Assembly: GCF_902364025.1 (NCBI RefSeq)
Contig: NZ_CABJCG010000008.1
Location: 62,001-126,000 of the forward strand
DNA from: Enterocloster lavalensis
Lineage (GTDB): Bacteria; Bacillota; Clostridia; Lachnospirales; Lachnospiraceae
Reading direction: 5' to 3'
Length of the DNA: 64,000 nt
Of this stretch, positions 1 through 8,215 are shown piece after piece; the stretch's first letter is position 1; every line of letters starts with the position of its first letter. Below the pieces are notes generated by a model. That model made no database searches, was not told the DNA's origin, and was given only the letters and a program-made list of their open reading frames with translations. The translations under genes and the position numbers were made by a program.

Positions 1-706
1 CGCCCCCGTACCGGGCAAAACGGCTGTTGCGCCCCAGCATCCGCCACTCATATCCCCTGCGGGTGAATTTAAAAAATGCGAACACCGCCAGGGCGATTCC
101 CAGGGCAATGAAAATGCCCGTGGTAGCCTGATAGGGCGGAAGCAGCTGGGTCAGTCGCGCCGACTCAAGAATCTCGGGCGTTGCGATCTGATCCGGGTTG
201 GTATCCGAATTGAGCCCCATGAGCATCATGGTAAAATACTCGGTGAAGAGCACCGCCGCATAGTTGAGCATCAGCGTCACGATCATCTCATTGATCTGGA
301 ATACGGCCTTCAAAAAAGCGGGCAGCAGGGCGTAGGCCAGACCGGCAAGTCCGCCCGCAAGGATGGCGATTGGTATGTGGATCAGCCGCGGCCCCGAGAG
401 AAAGGCGCCTGCGATGGCGCTGGCAAAGGCCCCGAAATAGATCTGTCCCTCCAACCCCAGGTTGGTGATTCCCGTTTTCTGGGCCACGATGGCTGCGATG
501 GTGGCGATCAGCACCGGGGTGCTCCAGCGGATGCTGCTGGAGATGGCGGAAGTGCTGCCCACCGCCCCCTTAACCAGCGCCGCGAAGGCCTCCGCCGGGC
601 TGCTCCCCTGAATGGTAATCAAAATGGCGGCAATGGCCATAACCAGCGCCAGCGATACCACATAGTTCATCCACTGGCTGTTTTTCTCCTCAGGCTGTCG
701 TTTCAT
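1..706 (-). CDS. BMP-type ABC transporter permease (partial, cut by window edge)
   Basis: Membrane permease of a nucleoside-like ABC importer of the BmpA/NupOP class. About 235 N-terminal residues are visible and the C-terminus lies beyond base 1. The translated sequence has the family's GLEGQIYFGAF and INEMIVTLMLNYAAVLF segments and a cytoplasmic coupling stretch (GYEWRMLGRNSRFARYGG) typical of YufP/NupP-like permeases, with several hydrophobic helices. The start was put at the ATG at 706-704: the GGGAGGA Shine-Dalgarno is only one base from the ATG at 712 but well placed for 706. It overlaps the end of the ATPase gene by 17 bp, so translation is probably coupled. A second permease (NupQ-like) is expected just outside the window. 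Confidence 0.85.
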   Translation of the reverse strand, partial: MKRQPEEKNSQWMNYVVSLALVMAIAAILITIQGSSPAEAFAALVKGAVGSTSAISSSIRWSTPVLIATIAAIVAQKTGITNLGLEGQIYFGAFASAIAGAFLSGPRLIHIPIAILAGGLAGLAYALLPAFLKAVFQINEMIVTLMLNYAAVLFTEYFTMMLMGLNSDTNPDQIATPEILESARLTQLLPPYQATTGIFIALGIALAVFAFFKFTRRGYEWRMLGRNSRFARYGG

Positions 707-2219
707 CAGCATTTCCTCCCAGCATGTAAAACCCGATTTCCTTCTCATCGTAATCCGGCCCTGTCAGTTCCTTCTGCACGCTGCCCTCAAACATCACCAG
801 AATCCGGTCGCTTAAGGTCATGGCTTCGTTCAGATCGTAGGTGATGAGCAGCACCGACACCCGCTTCTGCTCCACCTGCTTGACGATCTCATTCCAGATA
901 AATTCAATGGCCCCCACGTCGATTCCCCTGGTGGGGTCCTCGATAATCAGCACCTCATAGTCCTGGGTGAACTCCCGGCCCACGATCAGCTTCTGCAGAT
1001 TCCCGCCCGACAGAGAACCGGCCTTGTCGTAGGGGCTTCTGGTCCGCACGTCGTAGGTGGAAATAATCTCTCCCGCGTAAGCCTCGGCCTGCCCGTAATC
1101 CATGAGAAATCTGCGCTTGCAAAAGGCCTTTAAGTATTTCCCCATAATGGAGTTCTCCACCAGGGTGGACTCTCTGGAACATCCCACCTGATTCCGGTCC
1201 TGGGGCACATAACCGATCCCCCGCAGCCGGTTGGCCCGCGGATTCTTCCCAGGCAGCTCCTGTCCGCGCACCTTGATTGTGCCGCTCTCCGCCCGCCGGA
1301 TTCCGCTCAGGGCTTCCACCAGCTCGGACTGCCCGTTGCCGGAAACGCCCACAATGCCCACAATCTCCCCGGCGCGGATGTCAAATGACATGTTTTTTAC
1401 CTTTGGAATGTGCAGGTTTCCGTTGACGCTCAGGTTGCTGACACTCAGAACCACATCGTCCCCAGGCCGTGGATGCTTTTCAATGTCCAGCATCACGTCC
1501 CGGCCCACCATACGGTTGGTCAGAAGCGGGATGGTAGCCTCGGATTTTGGGATGGTGCAGACTACGGTTCCTTTTTTCATCACCGTAATGGTGTCCGCCA
1601 TCTCCATGACCTCTTTCAGCTTGTGGGTAATGAAAATAATCGTCTTGCCCTGCCTCACCAGGAAGCGGATGGCCTTAAACAATCCCTCCACCTCCTGGGG
1701 CGGCAGCACTGCGGTGGGTTCGTCCAGGATAATGATATCGGCGTTGGTGAACAGCACCTTGACGATCTCCACCTGCTGTTGCTGTACAATGGGCAGGCTG
1801 CCCGCGGGCGCGTGGAGGTCAAAGCGGAAGCCGTAATCGCCGCAGATGGCCCTGATCCGTTTTTCGCTCTCGCCCATGTTTAAGAAGGTCCGCCCTTTTA
1901 AGGGCTCGTGGCCGAGAATGATATTTTCCAGCACCGTGAGCTCGGGAAAGAGCATAAATTCCTGTTGGACCATGCCGATACCGGAGCGGGCGGCGTCGGT
2001 TGCGTTTTTAAACCGCTTCACCTGCCCGTTTAAGATGATCTCCCCGTCCGTCGGCTCGTGCACGCCCGCGAGAATGTTCATTAACGTGCTCTTGCCCGCC
2101 CCGTTTTCCCCAATAATCGCATGGATCGTGCCTTTTTCCACCGTCAGGCTCACATTTTCCACGGCCGCAAAACTGCCGTAATACTTTTTAATGTTTTTCG
2201 CAACCAACAACGCGCTCAT
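690..2219 (-). CDS. BMP-type ABC transporter ATP-binding protein (two ABC domains)
   Basis: Cytoplasmic ATPase of 509 residues that powers the BMP-family importer, with two ABC cassettes in tandem as in RbsA/NupO proteins. The first cassette has an intact Walker A (GENGAGKST), the signature region around PIVQQQQVEIVKVL and a Walker B ending IIILDEPTAVL. The second has the usual relaxed Walker A (GVSGNGQSELV), signature LSGGNLQKLIVGRE and LIIEDPTRGID. Its start follows a GGAGGGGC ribosome site. It lies between the BmpA-like receptor (33 bp upstream) and the permease. The NupO assignment rests on the permease and receptor neighbours; a ribose-type importer would look similar in this subunit alone. 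Confidence 0.9.
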   Translation of the reverse strand: MSALLVAKNIKKYYGSFAAVENVSLTVEKGTIHAIIGENGAGKSTLMNILAGVHEPTDGEIILNGQVKRFKNATDAARSGIGMVQQEFMLFPELTVLENIILGHEPLKGRTFLNMGESEKRIRAICGDYGFRFDLHAPAGSLPIVQQQQVEIVKVLFTNADIIILDEPTAVLPPQEVEGLFKAIRFLVRQGKTIIFITHKLKEVMEMADTITVMKKGTVVCTIPKSEATIPLLTNRMVGRDVMLDIEKHPRPGDDVVLSVSNLSVNGNLHIPKVKNMSFDIRAGEIVGIVGVSGNGQSELVEALSGIRRAESGTIKVRGQELPGKNPRANRLRGIGYVPQDRNQVGCSRESTLVENSIMGKYLKAFCKRRFLMDYGQAEAYAGEIISTYDVRTRSPYDKAGSLSGGNLQKLIVGREFTQDYEVLIIEDPTRGIDVGAIEFIWNEIVKQVEQKRVSVLLITYDLNEAMTLSDRILVMFEGSVQKELTGPDYDEKEIGFYMLGGNADETTA

Positions 2220-2252
2220 TTAAGCCCCTCCATCCCTTCCGCCTGTATGGTC

Positions 2253-3302
2253 TTATTGCGTTTCCAGCTCTCCGGGAACCTGGATTTCACCGCTCTGAAT
2301 CTTGGAAAATACCTCGTCCACCGTCTTTTGCAGGTCCTCCGGCAGTTTCTGGTAATCCCGATCATCGTAGAGTCTGGCGCCGGAGTCCAGGCCGAAGATT
2401 TCCATTCCAGGCTCAAACTGTCCCTCGGACACGCTCTTGCCCGCCGCGTAGGTGGCGCCGGTGGTATCCTTGAGGGCGGACCAGAACACGATGTCCTGGT
2501 TGATCGCGCCCTGCCACTCGTCGCTGCCAATGCACAACACGTTCATTTCCTCGCAGGCCCGGATCACGCCCAGTCCCGCCTGGTTGGCAGAGTGCATGAC
2601 AATGTCCGCGCCCTTTCCGATCAGCTGCTTGGCCAGCTCCCCGCCCTTGTTGGGGTCGTCGGAGGAACCGATGTAGATGGACTCACAGGCCACGTCCGGG
2701 TCCCCGTATTTCACACCGGCCTCAAATCCGGCGCGCCAGCGGTTCACAGTGGGCAGGTCCATGTTGCCGATCCAGGCCACCTGTTTTGTCTTGGTGGTTT
2801 TTGCCGCAACAACTCCGGCGATAAACGCGGATTCCTGAGGTTCCACCACAATGGTTTTCACGTTTGGCAGATCGCTGGTAGCGTAGGTGTCCACCAGAAT
2901 AAACCGGGTGTCGGGGAAATCCGGAGCCAGGTTAAAGGCCACGTCAGCCAGGTCGTCCCAAACCACGTAGATGGGGTTCGCCCCCGCCTCCGCCATGGCC
3001 CGGACCTGCTCGGTGTACTCGGATTTGTCCAGAGCCTCGATGATCTTAGCCTCCTTGCCGGACTCTTGGGCGTACTGCTTGACGCCGTTGTAAGCCAGCG
3101 TCAGAAAAGGATCGCCCTGAGGTATGATAATGATCATGGCCGTCATTTTGCTGCTGTCAGCGGACGCCTGCCCCGCGCCCTGCGCAGCCTGCTCCGTACC
3201 GCCCGCCGCAGCGGACGTCTGCTCTGTTTTGGATGAACCGCAGCCGGTGAGAAGGCCGAAGGCCATGGCAGCCGCCAACAATGATACCAGTATTTTTTTC
3301 AT
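2253..3302 (-). CDS. BMP family ABC transporter substrate-binding lipoprotein
   Basis: Extracytoplasmic receptor of the importer, 349 residues, with a lipoprotein signal ending at LLTGC (Cys 21) and a low-complexity linker after it. The body fits the BMP/PnrA-like fold: conserved-looking stretches include IIIPQGDPFLTLAYNGVKQY, ESAFIAGVVAAKTTKT and GADIVMHSANQAGLGVIRAC. Known BMP receptors bind nucleosides such as guanosine or inosine, and a few bind other ligands. The start ATG overlaps the stop of the PfkB kinase gene by 4 bp (ATGA), so kinase and receptor are translationally coupled. The ligand is not known; the neighbouring ADP-ribosylglycohydrolase-like enzyme and sugar kinase make a ribosylated compound likely (inference). 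Confidence 0.88.
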   Translation of the reverse strand: MKKILVSLLAAAMAFGLLTGCGSSKTEQTSAAAGGTEQAAQGAGQASADSSKMTAMIIIIPQGDPFLTLAYNGVKQYAQESGKEAKIIEALDKSEYTEQVRAMAEAGANPIYVVWDDLADVAFNLAPDFPDTRFILVDTYATSDLPNVKTIVVEPQESAFIAGVVAAKTTKTKQVAWIGNMDLPTVNRWRAGFEAGVKYGDPDVACESIYIGSSDDPNKGGELAKQLIGKGADIVMHSANQAGLGVIRACEEMNVLCIGSDEWQGAINQDIVFWSALKDTTGATYAAGKSVSEGQFEPGMEIFGLDSGARLYDDRDYQKLPEDLQKTVDEVFSKIQSGEIQVPGELETQ

Positions 3303-4231
3303 GATTGATTTCCCCCTGTCAGAAATTGTTCTTTAAATTGTTCCACTGCGGCCGCCGTCGCGACGCCGCCTCTCGCCCCCATAAAGCCTATGGCCCGGGC
3401 CGCGGCCACGTTGGCAAATTCCGCACACTCCCGCAGCGTCCACCCCCGGCTGACGCCGTAGAGGAAGGATGCGTTAAAGGTATCCCCCGCTCCGGTGGTG
3501 TCCACGGCCTTTACCTTATACCCCGGCACATGGATGGGTTCCCCATCCCCTGCGTACACGGAGCAGCCCCGGCTCCCCTTGGTGTAAACCAGGGCAGCGC
3601 CCATCTTCCGGAGCCGTTCCCCGTAATCTCCGCCGTAAAGCTCCTCGAGCCTGCGGTGGCTGCCGGAATTGATAAACAGGTAATCCGCCCAGCCCAGCTG
3701 AAGGAAATCCTTCTCCGGCTCAGCCAGCGTGCCCGCCTCCACATCCAGGGCCAGCTTGGCCCCTGAGGCGACGATCCGCTCTGTAATGTGCTCTTCATCC
3801 CCAAAGGCCCGCAGCTCGCTGAGGGAGGAATACACGATATCCGCCTCCGCGATCAGCCGTCCCTGGTCTCCGGTCAGCTTCAAATCCCTCTTTTTCCGGT
3901 CCATCACGAAAATGACCCGCTCCCCGTCCTTCAGCATGATCAGACATCTGGGGTCCGGCAGGGAAGCATCCACGGAAAAATACGAGGTGTCCACGCCGCA
4001 TTCCCGCAGCTCCCGCTCCATGATTTTGGACTGGGGTCCGCCGTTGACGCAGTCGATCATGTAAGTTTTACACCCGTAACCAGCGTACACTGCGGCCGCA
4101 TTGGCCAGCATTCCGCCCACCTTGGTTTCCAGAAATTTACAGACAACCTTATCCCCCATCACGGGGACCGTGTCCATTTCATAGTATTCGTCCAGATCAT
4201 TTGTGCCGATGACGACCATGACGCCGTTCAT
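3299..4231 (-). CDS. PfkB family carbohydrate/nucleoside kinase
   Basis: Cytoplasmic ribokinase-like kinase of 310 residues. The N-terminal GG motif (KVGGMLANAAAV, residues 38-49) and the C-terminal signature DTTGAGDTFNASF, with the catalytic base at about Asp 250, are both present, so it should be active. The family phosphorylates ribose, fructose, nucleosides and pseudouridine. It overlaps the ARH-like hydrolase by 4 bp upstream and the BMP receptor by 4 bp downstream. By analogy with PsuK next to PsuG, or ribokinase next to nucleoside hydrolases, it probably phosphorylates either the imported nucleoside-like compound or the pentose freed by the hydrolase. The substrate cannot be told from sequence. 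Confidence 0.9.
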   Translation of the reverse strand: MNGVMVVIGTNDLDEYYEMDTVPVMGDKVVCKFLETKVGGMLANAAAVYAGYGCKTYMIDCVNGGPQSKIMERELRECGVDTSYFSVDASLPDPRCLIMLKDGERVIFVMDRKKRDLKLTGDQGRLIAEADIVYSSLSELRAFGDEEHITERIVASGAKLALDVEAGTLAEPEKDFLQLGWADYLFINSGSHRRLEELYGGDYGERLRKMGAALVYTKGSRGCSVYAGDGEPIHVPGYKVKAVDTTGAGDTFNASFLYGVSRGWTLRECAEFANVAAARAIGFMGARGGVATAAAVEQFKEQFLTGGNQS

Positions 4232-5253
4232 CCGACCATCCCCCTTATCCTGCCTGCCATACCCCGCAAATCCATGTTGTTCTTGGTCTCCAGGACCTCC
4301 ACGTACTCCTTTGGAAGGGAGCCGATTCCGTTGAGCGCTCCCAGGATCCCCCCCACCATGGTGGCGATGGTGTCCGTGTCGTTTCCGATATTCACCCCGG
4401 CGTAAATGGCTTCCATGGTGTCGCCTTTTGCTGCGGCTAAAAGCCCGAAGCTGGCAGGCACCGCCTCCGCAGCGGCCAGCCCGCAGCCGATGCGGTCGGA
4501 AATCTCATCCATGGCGGTGAGTATATCTCCCGCCCCGCGTCCGATTTCCACCGCCATCTGAATCCGCTTCTCCACCGAAGGCCCGGCCAGCACCTTGCCG
4601 GTCTCGCTGCCAATCTCAAAGCCTTTTTTGGCCCCGTAGATTCCCGCGTCGATCACGGACTGCAGCGTGGCTTCCCGTTTCATGGCCTCCGCCGTGGCAG
4701 CGGCCACCGCCGTTGCGCCCGATAAGGCGATGTTATTGTTGTGAGTCCATCTGCACATGATGACGGCATCCCTGACGGCTTTGTCCACATTCCCCGCGGC
4801 GAACAGAGCCACCGGCGAGATCTTCATAGCTCCGCCGTTGCTGGCCTTGCCGTTGTCATTGACCAGGACGAAACCGCCCTCCGGCAAAGCCGGTTTGTTT
4901 CCCCGCAGCTCTTCCACCGCCGCTCTGGTGGTGGGGCCTGCGAACCTCTGGAAAAAATCGTCGTACTCCGCCCAGGACAGCAGGGCCGCCCGGGACACCT
5001 CCGGCGTAATCTCCCCGTTGTGGCGGAGAACTTCCAGACAGGTAATGTATGCCAGGCTGAAATCGTCGGTCACCTGGCCGGGCATATTTCCTCTGGCAAA
5101 GGTGTCGTCCGGCGGGGTCAGAAATTCCTTCACCCGGCCGCCGAATTTCTCCTCGATCTGCCTGCGGGTGCGCATCTCCGTGGCCGCGCCCAGGGCATCC
5201 CCCGCCGCTGCGCCCACGAGGCAGCCCAATATCTTTTCTTCTATGTAATCCAA
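4228..5253 (-). CDS. ADP-ribosylglycohydrolase (ARH/DraG) family hydrolase
   Basis: 341-residue protein of the ADP-ribosylglycohydrolase fold, an all-helical dimetal hydrolase that cleaves N- or O-glycosidic bonds to ribose. The motifs are complete: GAAAGDALGAATE near residues 14-26, the metal-binding T62-D63-D64 in GQVTDDFSLA, the ASNGGAMKISPVAL stretch at 137-150, and the C-terminal GNDTDTIATMVGGI with D292 and D294. It should therefore be an active Mg-dependent enzyme. It overlaps the PfkB kinase by 4 bp. Members inside transporter-kinase operons are unlikely to reverse protein ADP-ribosylation; hydrolysis of an imported small ribosylated metabolite is more plausible here (inference). About 106 bp separates it from the cupin-like gene upstream. 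Confidence 0.9.
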   Translation of the reverse strand: MDYIEEKILGCLVGAAAGDALGAATEMRTRRQIEEKFGGRVKEFLTPPDDTFARGNMPGQVTDDFSLAYITCLEVLRHNGEITPEVSRAALLSWAEYDDFFQRFAGPTTRAAVEELRGNKPALPEGGFVLVNDNGKASNGGAMKISPVALFAAGNVDKAVRDAVIMCRWTHNNNIALSGATAVAAATAEAMKREATLQSVIDAGIYGAKKGFEIGSETGKVLAGPSVEKRIQMAVEIGRGAGDILTAMDEISDRIGCGLAAAEAVPASFGLLAAAKGDTMEAIYAGVNIGNDTDTIATMVGGILGALNGIGSLPKEYVEVLETKNNMDLRGMAGRIRGMVG

Positions 5254-5359
5254 AACAGTTCCTCCGTTATCCTTATGATTTTACCTGCTGTGGAGAGTCC
5301 CGCAGAGCGGTCTTTGGGGGCGCAGTTTCCGCCGCGCACCCGGGGTCCGGGATGAATTT

Positions 5360-6565
5360 TTATACGCACCCCACAGGGGACAATATGTAAAAGTATCCCG
5401 CCGTCCCCGGCTCCCTCAGCACTTTATAACATACATTTTCTTCCAAAAGGGCATAGTCGCCCTGGGAGAGTTTGACCGTGTGGACGCTCTCCGGCTGTTC
5501 CCGCAGTTTCACCGTCAAATTCACAGCGCCGCAGGCGCACAGGATTTGGCGCGCGGCGGCCGGGCCGGATTCCGTGTCGCTGTCCCGGGAAATGGCGGCC
5601 GGGCCGGATTCTGTGGCGCTGTCCCGGGAAATGGCGGCCGGGCCGGATTCCACAGCACCGTCCCGGAAAATGGCGGCCGAGCCGCATTCCACAGCGCCAT
5701 CCCGGGAAATGGCGGCCGAGCCGCATTCCACAGCGCCGTCCCGGGAAATGGCAGCCGGGCCGCACTCCGTGGCGCTATCCCAGGAATCGTCCTCCGGGAA
5801 TCCAACGCCCAGATAGCAGCCTTCCGTCAGGGCCGGCATTTCCTCCAGCCAGCTCCTCCAGCCGGTATCCCCGGCAAGGCCGGGGCCTTCCAGCACGCGG
5901 ACCAGCCGGCCGTAAGTCGAAAACGGCGTACGATCCGTACCGTTTGAGAACCGTTTCGCCTCAGGCGCGCCCAGCCGTGTTTCCGCTTCCGGTGCTGCCG
6001 CCTGGGGCTCCCCGGACTCCGGCGCTGCGTTCTCCCGTCTTCCGGCTTCCTGCGCCACTGTTTCCAACTTCCCGGACTCTCCCGTCTCCCACCGCACCGG
6101 CACCGCTTCCGGAACAATCTCCGTCCACTTCACCTCAGACGCTACAAAATCCCGCTGCGGAATCAGAAAAAAGTAGGTGGTATCCCGGCGCAGCCCGTGG
6201 TTGGCGTCGTGCCAAATGCCTCTGCCCAGCACCACCGCATCCCCCGGCCTCATGATAAACGCCCGGACGTCCCGGCTCCTGGGCGCTTCCTCCGGATCGG
6301 AGTCCGCCACCGTGAGAATCATCTCGCCGTCCCCACAGATCAGAAGCTCCTCGGACAGAACGTGCCGCTCCATCTTCGACGAGACAAAAGGCCCGCCCGC
6401 CACCGCGGTTGCCCCGATTTTCAGCGGCTCCCCGCTGATCCGTTCCCGGCTCACAAACATCTGCCCGTCCGCCAGGCGCACTCCATCCTCCCCGCGCAGA
6501 TTGTAATATCTGCCGTAAGCCGCAAAATTCCCGGCTGTTATCCGTATCGGCTCAATGGCCTCCAT
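5360..6565 (-). CDS. Cupin-like protein with an internal 13-residue repeat tract
   Basis: 401-residue cytoplasmic protein. The N-terminal ~170 residues (YGRYYNLRGEDG, a KMERHVLSEE region, then FIMRPGDAVVLGRGIWHDANH) look like a cupin of the ureidoglycolate-lyase type, with possible metal-binding H/E residues. A second cupin-like part closes the protein (VHTVKLSQGDYALLEENVCY). Between them lies a run of six 13-residue repeats of the form ESGPAAISRDSAT, encoded by a 39-bp minisatellite at 5556-5789, which is probably a flexible linker. The start was moved to the internal ATG at 6565, which has a GGGGGAAG ribosome site and lies 16 bp after the regulator's stop. The function is not recognised; a sugar isomerase or lyase role in the operon is possible. 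Confidence 0.7.
   Translation of the reverse strand: MEAIEPIRITAGNFAAYGRYYNLRGEDGVRLADGQMFVSRERISGEPLKIGATAVAGGPFVSSKMERHVLSEELLICGDGEMILTVADSDPEEAPRSRDVRAFIMRPGDAVVLGRGIWHDANHGLRRDTTYFFLIPQRDFVASEVKWTEIVPEAVPVRWETGESGKLETVAQEAGRRENAAPESGEPQAAAPEAETRLGAPEAKRFSNGTDRTPFSTYGRLVRVLEGPGLAGDTGWRSWLEEMPALTEGCYLGVGFPEDDSWDSATECGPAAISRDGAVECGSAAISRDGAVECGSAAIFRDGAVESGPAAISRDSATESGPAAISRDSDTESGPAAARQILCACGAVNLTVKLREQPESVHTVKLSQGDYALLEENVCYKVLREPGTAGYFYILSPVGCV
5556..5789. repeat. 39-bp minisatellite, six copies, in frame
   Basis: Six consecutive 39-bp units, each beginning GCGGCCGGGCCG or a close variant, lie inside the cupin-like gene. The unit is a multiple of three, so copy-number change would keep the frame. 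The units differ at scattered positions (for example GGGCCGGAT versus GAGCCGCAT), so the array is not freshly made, but the middle copies remain close to one another. Confidence 0.95.
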
Positions 6566-6581
6566 ATCGCTTCCCCCATTT

Positions 6582-8135
6582 CTACAAACCGCTGTAATAG
6601 CGGGCCGCAATATCGTGCGGCAGCTTTTCCAGATTAAACGCGCAGTGGTCGTTGGCGAAGTCCACGTACCCGGGCGGGATCATGTACATCCCGTAAACCG
6701 CCCCCGCGAGAGCGCCCGCAAGCACGGACAATCCTTTGGTCTCCCGTCCCAGCCAGGCGGCCTCTGCCATCATTTCCGTAAATTCTTCGGGCCTGCGCTC
6801 CAAAAGCCGGAGCAGCGCTTCCAACAGCGGATTTTCCTGCGGCTGCCGTTCCACCGCCCCGCGGATCACGTCCAGCACCGCCTCCAGCCGGTCGTTTCCG
6901 GCCATCGCCTCGGCAAAGGCGCTGGTCAGCCCCATGTTCTCCTCCAGATCCTGCTCCCTGGGGTAAACCACCTCGCAGATCCGGGCGAAAAACTCCCTGG
7001 CCCCGGCGGCGTTGCCGGGATTCGCCAGACCGGCCGGCATGGTCATCAGCGCTTTTTCCGGGAATTCCCTGCCGTCCCGCATGAACTCCGGGTACTGGTT
7101 CCAGGTCACCAGCGCGCTGGAAATCTTCCCAGAATTCAGTCCCTCCCGGCATTTTGCAAGCTCCTCTGCCACAAAATAGGCGATGGCAAATTCCCCCGAA
7201 ACGCCCGCCGGTTCTCCGGAGAGCAGGCTCCCGTCAAATCCCCGCTTTTCATCCAGCGCATGTTCCAAAAACGCCCGGTAATGGTCCCGGTCCCCGGCAG
7301 CCCTGGCCATGGTCCCGAACATGTCCCCCAGAGCCGCGCCGTAAATACATCCCATGATCTTGTTGCAGCTCAGGGTGCTGACGCTGTCCTGCTGCTTGCG
7401 GCTATACTGGGTGTGGGTATAAAAAATATCGGACCTCTGGTAGTTCTCACAGTATTCGATGATCCGCCCCAGCTGATCGCTGGAGGTGCGCTTGATACTC
7501 AGCACCGGCTCGTCGGGCAGAATGTCCAACAGCCTGGCCACATTGTCCGGGCACCCTACTGCCCGGAATTTCTCGTCGATCACGTCGAAAAAGATATTAG
7601 CTTTTGTGTTTAACAAATTGTACAGGGAGCCGTTCTCCAAATCCTCCTGGTAGAAATCGATGTTGCCCACATAGCGCTTCACCAGATATGCATCGTCATA
7701 CCCCGCGGGCCTGCCCTCGGCCAGGCGCACCCTGACGATATGGATCAGGGGCGTATAGCGGGGCACGCCGAAGATATTGCTGAGCTTTTCGTCGGCGGAC
7801 AGCTCCTCGATGTTGATCAGCCTGGAACCGATCCCCATACCGGCTCCGGCGTACTTCTTCAGGGAAGATAATCCATGGCTTCTCTCCGTGCTGCCGAACA
7901 CCTGGGGGCTCTTCACCACAAAGGTTCCCCGCCCCTTGATCGTTTCCAGAATCCCTCTGCGGCACAGTTCCTTGATGGCCTCCCGCACCGTCACCCGGCT
8001 CACGCCAAAGGCCTCGGCCAGCTCATTCTGGGTGGGGATCATGTCTCCCTTTTGGTAGACTCCGTTGGCGATATCCTCGGATATCTTGTGGAAGATCTGC
8101 GTGTAAACGGTTCTGGGAGTGCTGTTTCTTGTCAT
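6582..8135 (-). CDS. GntR/UTRA regulator fused to a degenerate ADP-ribosylglycohydrolase domain
   Basis: 517-residue transcription factor, about twice the usual GntR length. Residues 10-75 are a winged helix of the HutC/GntR type (PTQNELAEAFGVSRVTVREA). Residues about 100-245 are a UTRA ligand-binding domain. Residues 258-517 resemble the ARH-family enzyme two genes downstream: CNKIMGCIYGAALGDMFG matches its N-terminal motif. The metal-binding TDDF is replaced by SGEF (313-316), and the C-terminal NDTDT is replaced by RETKG before an aligned LAGALAGAVYG. The third domain is therefore most likely a non-catalytic ligand sensor (inference). It is the first gene of the operon, downstream of a promoter containing a palindromic operator, so autoregulation is likely. 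Confidence 0.88.
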   Translation of the reverse strand: MTRNSTPRTVYTQIFHKISEDIANGVYQKGDMIPTQNELAEAFGVSRVTVREAIKELCRRGILETIKGRGTFVVKSPQVFGSTERSHGLSSLKKYAGAGMGIGSRLINIEELSADEKLSNIFGVPRYTPLIHIVRVRLAEGRPAGYDDAYLVKRYVGNIDFYQEDLENGSLYNLLNTKANIFFDVIDEKFRAVGCPDNVARLLDILPDEPVLSIKRTSSDQLGRIIEYCENYQRSDIFYTHTQYSRKQQDSVSTLSCNKIMGCIYGAALGDMFGTMARAAGDRDHYRAFLEHALDEKRGFDGSLLSGEPAGVSGEFAIAYFVAEELAKCREGLNSGKISSALVTWNQYPEFMRDGREFPEKALMTMPAGLANPGNAAGAREFFARICEVVYPREQDLEENMGLTSAFAEAMAGNDRLEAVLDVIRGAVERQPQENPLLEALLRLLERRPEEFTEMMAEAAWLGRETKGLSVLAGALAGAVYGMYMIPPGYVDFANDHCAFNLEKLPHDIAARYYSGL

Positions 8136-8162
8136 TGAAAACCCTCCAATCTGAATTGAAAT

Positions 8163-8215
8163 GAATATGCATAGTCATTAATGATATTATAGATATGCAT
8201 ATGCATATTTGTCAA
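8163..8215 (-). promoter_or_regulatory. Sigma-A promoter with palindromic operator in its spacer
   Basis: On the minus strand a perfect TTGACA (8215-8210) and a perfect TATAAT (8191-8186) are 18 bp apart. The spacer contains the exact 16-bp palindrome ATATGCATATGCATAT (8193-8208). A second ATATGCAT lies at 8165-8172, between the promoter and the start codon of the GntR-ARH gene, next to the palindrome TCATTAATGA (8175-8184). The arrangement fits repression by the encoded GntR protein. Which site it binds is inference. Confidence 0.8.

Noticed and set aside
377..844. Open frame on the plus strand across the BMP permease/ATPase region
   Set aside because: It is antisense to two well-supported genes, with arginine/proline-rich composition typical of shadow frames in GC-rich DNA.
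2121..3236. 371-residue plus-strand open frame opposite the BMP lipoprotein gene
   Set aside because: Antisense shadow of a clear receptor gene; no ribosome site and no recognisable domain.
5480..5947. Several open frames on both strands over the 39-bp minisatellite
   Set aside because: The repeat unit is a multiple of three with no stop in any frame, so all six frames stay open; only the frame continuous with the cupin ends is credible.
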